Positions 61,902 to 64,000 of a stretch of DNA of 64,000 bases are shown here, one piece after another. Source of the DNA: Streptomonospora litoralis (lineage in GTDB: Bacteria; Actinomycetota; Actinomycetes; Streptosporangiales; Streptosporangiaceae). Made by a program: the position numbers and the translations under genes. The stretch spans positions 2,351,101 to 2,415,100 of the forward strand of contig NZ_CP036455.1 of assembly GCF_004323735.1 (NCBI RefSeq), read 5' to 3'. The notes beneath the pieces are model-generated. The model made no database searches, had not been told where the DNA came from, and was given only the letters and a program-made list of their open reading frames with translations. The first letter of the stretch is position 1. The number at the start of each line of letters is the position of its first letter.

Positions 61902-62633
61902 ATGTCCTCCACCCTTGAACTGCTGCCCGCCGTCGACGTCGCCGGCGGGCAGGCCGTCCAGCTCGTCCAGGGCAAGGCCGGCTCCGGCGGCCGGTACGGC
62001 GACCCGCTCCAGGCCGCGCTGGGCTGGCAGGAAGCGGGGGCCGAGTGGATCCACCTGGTCGACCTGGACGCCGCCTTCGGCCGCGGCCATAACCGCGACC
62101 TGCTCGCCGGGATCGTCGGCCGCCTGGACATCCGGGTCGAGCTCTCCGGCGGCATACGCGACGACGACTCGCTGCGCGCCGCTCTGGCCACCGGCTGCAC
62201 CCGCGTCAACATCGGCACCGCCGCACTGGAGAACCCCGACTGGTGCGCGCGCATCATCGCCGAGCACGGCGAGAGCATCGCCATCGGACTGGACGTGCGC
62301 GGCAGCACGCTGGCCGCCCGCGGCTGGACCCGCGACGGCGGCGACCTCAGCAGCACCCTGGACCGCCTGGAGGCCGAAGGCTGCGCCCGCTACGTGGTCA
62401 CCGACGTCACCAAGGACGGCACACTCAAGGGGCCCAACCTGGAGCTGCTGCGGACCGTGGCCCGGCGCACCGACAAGCCCGTGGTCGCCAGCGGCGGCAT
62501 CGCCACGCTGGACGACCTCACCGCCATCGCCTCGCTCACCGGGGAGGGCGTCGAGGGCGCCATCATGGGCACCGCGCTCTACGAAGGCGCCTTCACCCTG
62601 CAGGACGCGCTCAAGGCGGTGCGTGCAGCATGA
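61902..62633 (+). CDS. priA: Phosphoribosyl isomerase HisA/PriA
   Basis: TIM-barrel isomerase converting ProFAR to PRFAR. In actinomycetes the PriA form often also does the TrpF reaction of tryptophan synthesis. [21 protein letters not shown] and the catalytic Asp near the N-terminus, [13 protein letters not shown], and [19 protein letters not shown] with the second catalytic Asp are visible. 243 aa. ATG 61902 with AAGG six nt upstream. Dual activity is inferred from the lineage; no trpF is present in this window. Confidence 0.93.
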   Translation: MSSTLELLPAVDVAGGQAVQLVQGKAGSGGRYGDPLQAALGWQEAGAEWIHLVDLDAAFGRGHNRDLLAGIVGRLDIRVELSGGIRDDDSLRAALATGCTRVNIGTAALENPDWCARIIAEHGESIAIGLDVRGSTLAARGWTRDGGDLSSTLDRLEAEGCARYVVTDVTKDGTLKGPNLELLRTVARRTDKPVVASGGIATLDDLTAIASLTGEGVEGAIMGTALYEGAFTLQDALKAVRAA

Positions 62634-63400
62634 GCCTGGCCGTGCGCGTCATCCCCTGCCTCGACGTGGACGCCGGGCGGGTGGTCAAGGGCGTCAACTT
62701 CCAGAACCTCCGCGACGCCGGCGACCCGGTGGAACTGGCCGCCCGCTACGACGCCGAAAGCGCCGACGAGCTGACCTTCCTGGACGTCACCGCCTCCAGC
62801 GGCGACCGCGAGACCACCTACGAGGTCGTGCGCCGCACCGCCGAGCAGGTGTTCATCCCGCTGACCGTCGGCGGAGGCGTGCGCGCCCCCGCCGACGTCG
62901 ACCGGCTGCTGCGCGCCGGTGCGGACAAGGTCGGTGTGAACACCGCGGCCATCGCCCGCCCCGAGCTGATCCGCGAGATCGCGCGGCGCTTCGGCAGCCA
63001 GGTGCTCGTGCTCTCCGCCGACGTGCGCCGCGCCTCGGGGGAGGAGCCCACCCCTAGCGGATTCGAGGTCACCACGCACGGCGGCCGGCGCGGCACCGGC
63101 GTCGACGCCGTCGAGTGGGCCGCCCGCGGTGCCGAACTGGGGGCCGGCGAGCTGCTGCTGAACTCCATGGACGCCGACGGCACTCGCGCCGGATTCGACC
63201 TCGAGTTGATCCGGGCCGTGCGCGCCGTGGTGGAGATCCCGGTGATCGCCAGCGGGGGAGCGGGCAAGGTCGAACACTTCCCGCCCGCCGTCGACGCCGG
63301 AGCCGACGCCGTCCTGGCCGCCAGTGTGTTCCACTTCGGCGAGTTCACCGTCGCCGACGTCAAGGCCGAGCTGCGCGCCCACGGCAACCCCGTGCGCTGA
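62630..63400 (+). CDS. hisF: Imidazole glycerol phosphate synthase, cyclase subunit
   Basis: TIM-barrel cyclase that makes imidazole glycerol phosphate and AICAR from PRFAR and ammonia. [18 protein letters not shown] contains the first catalytic Asp; [37 protein letters not shown] with the second Asp, and [12 protein letters not shown] follow. ATG 62630 overlaps the priA stop (ATGA). 256 aa; last gene of the his operon seen here. Confidence 0.97.
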   Translation: MSLAVRVIPCLDVDAGRVVKGVNFQNLRDAGDPVELAARYDAESADELTFLDVTASSGDRETTYEVVRRTAEQVFIPLTVGGGVRAPADVDRLLRAGADKVGVNTAAIARPELIREIARRFGSQVLVLSADVRRASGEEPTPSGFEVTTHGGRRGTGVDAVEWAARGAELGAGELLLNSMDADGTRAGFDLELIRAVRAVVEIPVIASGGAGKVEHFPPAVDAGADAVLAASVFHFGEFTVADVKAELRAHGNPVR

Positions 63401-63447
63401 CCCCCGGCCGCGCCGGCACGGATCGCGGCTGTGGGGCTGCGCGGGAA

Positions 63448-64000
63448 TCACGTCCAGGCGACACGCTCCAGCCAGAATCCGAGCAGGTCCGCATCGCCCT
63501 GCACGTCCACCGTGCCCGCCTGCGGGGAGCGGCGCCGCATCAGCACCAGCAGCAGTTCGCTCGGAGGGCCGACGACCGTCACAGCCGCCGGCCCCCGGCC
63601 GCGGGAGCAGGAGATCGCGGTGCCGGTGAGGTCGACCCGCCAGTCGGCGAGCGCCTCGCCGCCGGGACCGGCGGCCCGGAACGCCAGGACGCGGCCGGTA
63701 CCCGGCAGGTCGCGCTTGTCCGGCCGGGCCTCCAGCATGCCCGGCAGCGACTCCAGCTCCATCCACTCGTCGACGCCGTCGACGGCGAGCTCGTCGTCCA
63801 AATCGAAACCGACGCCCAGCGCCAGCGCGGCGTCGGCGCGGTGCACCGCGGTCTCGTGGGCGAAGCGGCGGGCGTAGAAGCCGGACCGCTGCACGCCCGG
63901 CACCGGGGTCCACACGGCGGCGTCGGGACCCGCCTCGCGCAGGGTCGCCACCAGGCGCGCGGCGCCGGCGGCGAGCCACGCCGCCAGCGCGGCGCCTTCG
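63448..64000 (-). CDS. mycothiol-dependent maleylpyruvate isomerase family protein (partial)
   Basis: The frame runs off the right edge, so the N-terminus is missing. The visible 183 codons include AAWLAAGAARLVATL, then FYARRFAHETAVHRADAAL with the conserved His residues of the DinB-like, mycothiol-dependent maleylpyruvate isomerase family. A C-terminal domain ends with GDADLLGFWLERVAWT. Convergent with hisF, 47 nt apart. The specific reaction is unknown; most members are not true maleylpyruvate isomerases. Confidence 0.82.
   Translation of the reverse strand, partial: EGAALAAWLAAGAARLVATLREAGPDAAVWTPVPGVQRSGFYARRFAHETAVHRADAALALGVGFDLDDELAVDGVDEWMELESLPGMLEARPDKRDLPGTGRVLAFRAAGPGGEALADWRVDLTGTAISCSRGRGPAAVTVVGPPSELLLVLMRRRSPQAGTVDVQGDADLLGFWLERVAWT

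Overview
The window reads as a chromosomal segment of a very GC-rich actinomycete. The evidence is the GC-biased third codon positions, frequent GTG/TTG starts, an actinobacterial division and cell-wall (dcw) cluster with sepF, yggT and divIVA downstream of ftsZ, an eukaryotic-type IleRS behind a translational T-box, a PriA-type HisA, split LigD domains and a mycothiol-dependent isomerase-type protein. The gene content resembles Nocardiopsaceae and related Streptosporangiales, but the genus is an inference; no 16S rRNA or tRNA gene was found.

Layout. 0-7 kb: DNA polymerase IV, a DUF3040 membrane protein, and a leftward MoxR / DUF58 / transglutaminase operon. 7-28.5 kb: the dcw cluster, all rightward (mraZ, rsmH, ftsL-like, ftsI, murE, murF, mraY, murD, ftsW, murG, murC, ftsQ, ftsZ, pgeF, yggS, sepF, yggT, divIVA). 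Most murF-murC and pgeF-yggS junctions are 4-nt stop/start overlaps; the longer gaps (mraZ-rsmH, murE-murF, murD-ftsW, ftsQ-ftsZ) hold promoters or hairpins. 28.6-38.9 kb: an unusual 595-aa acidic membrane-anchored protein, ileS with its T-box leader, a DksA/TraR zinc-finger protein, lspA, an RluD-type pseudouridine synthase and a ThDP-dependent acetolactate-synthase-like enzyme. 39-42.7 kb: an AzlCD amino-acid exporter and an AraC regulator, separated by 1.7 kb of non-coding DNA full of inverted and tandem repeats. 42.8-57.5 kb: an accessory mixture (GNAT, thioesterase, acyl-CoA ligase, haem peroxidase, chorismate mutase behind an apparent attenuator, LigD polymerase and phosphoesterase, secreted nuclease/phosphatase-fold protein, DinB, membrane proteins, YbaK, Lon-substrate-domain protein, ferritin). 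57.7-63.4 kb: the histidine operon hisD-hisC-hisB-small membrane protein-hisH-priA-hisF. The right edge cuts a maleylpyruvate-isomerase-family gene.

Functionally, the dcw genes build lipid II (murC-F, mraY, murG) and the divisome (ftsL, ftsI, ftsW, ftsQ, ftsZ, sepF). DivIVA directs polar growth. MraZ probably represses its own operon through four 10-bp-spaced boxes. The his genes convert PRPP-derived intermediates to histidine, and PriA probably also serves tryptophan synthesis.

The observations most worth following up are: the repeat/palindrome locus at 40.1-41.8 kb and its relative at 30.4-30.7 kb; the leader ORF plus intrinsic terminator before chorismate mutase; iron-box-like sites beside ferritin; a mini-ORF overlapping the transglutaminase start; and a recurring leaderless-start arrangement (TANNNT-like hexamer 6-8 nt before the start codon).
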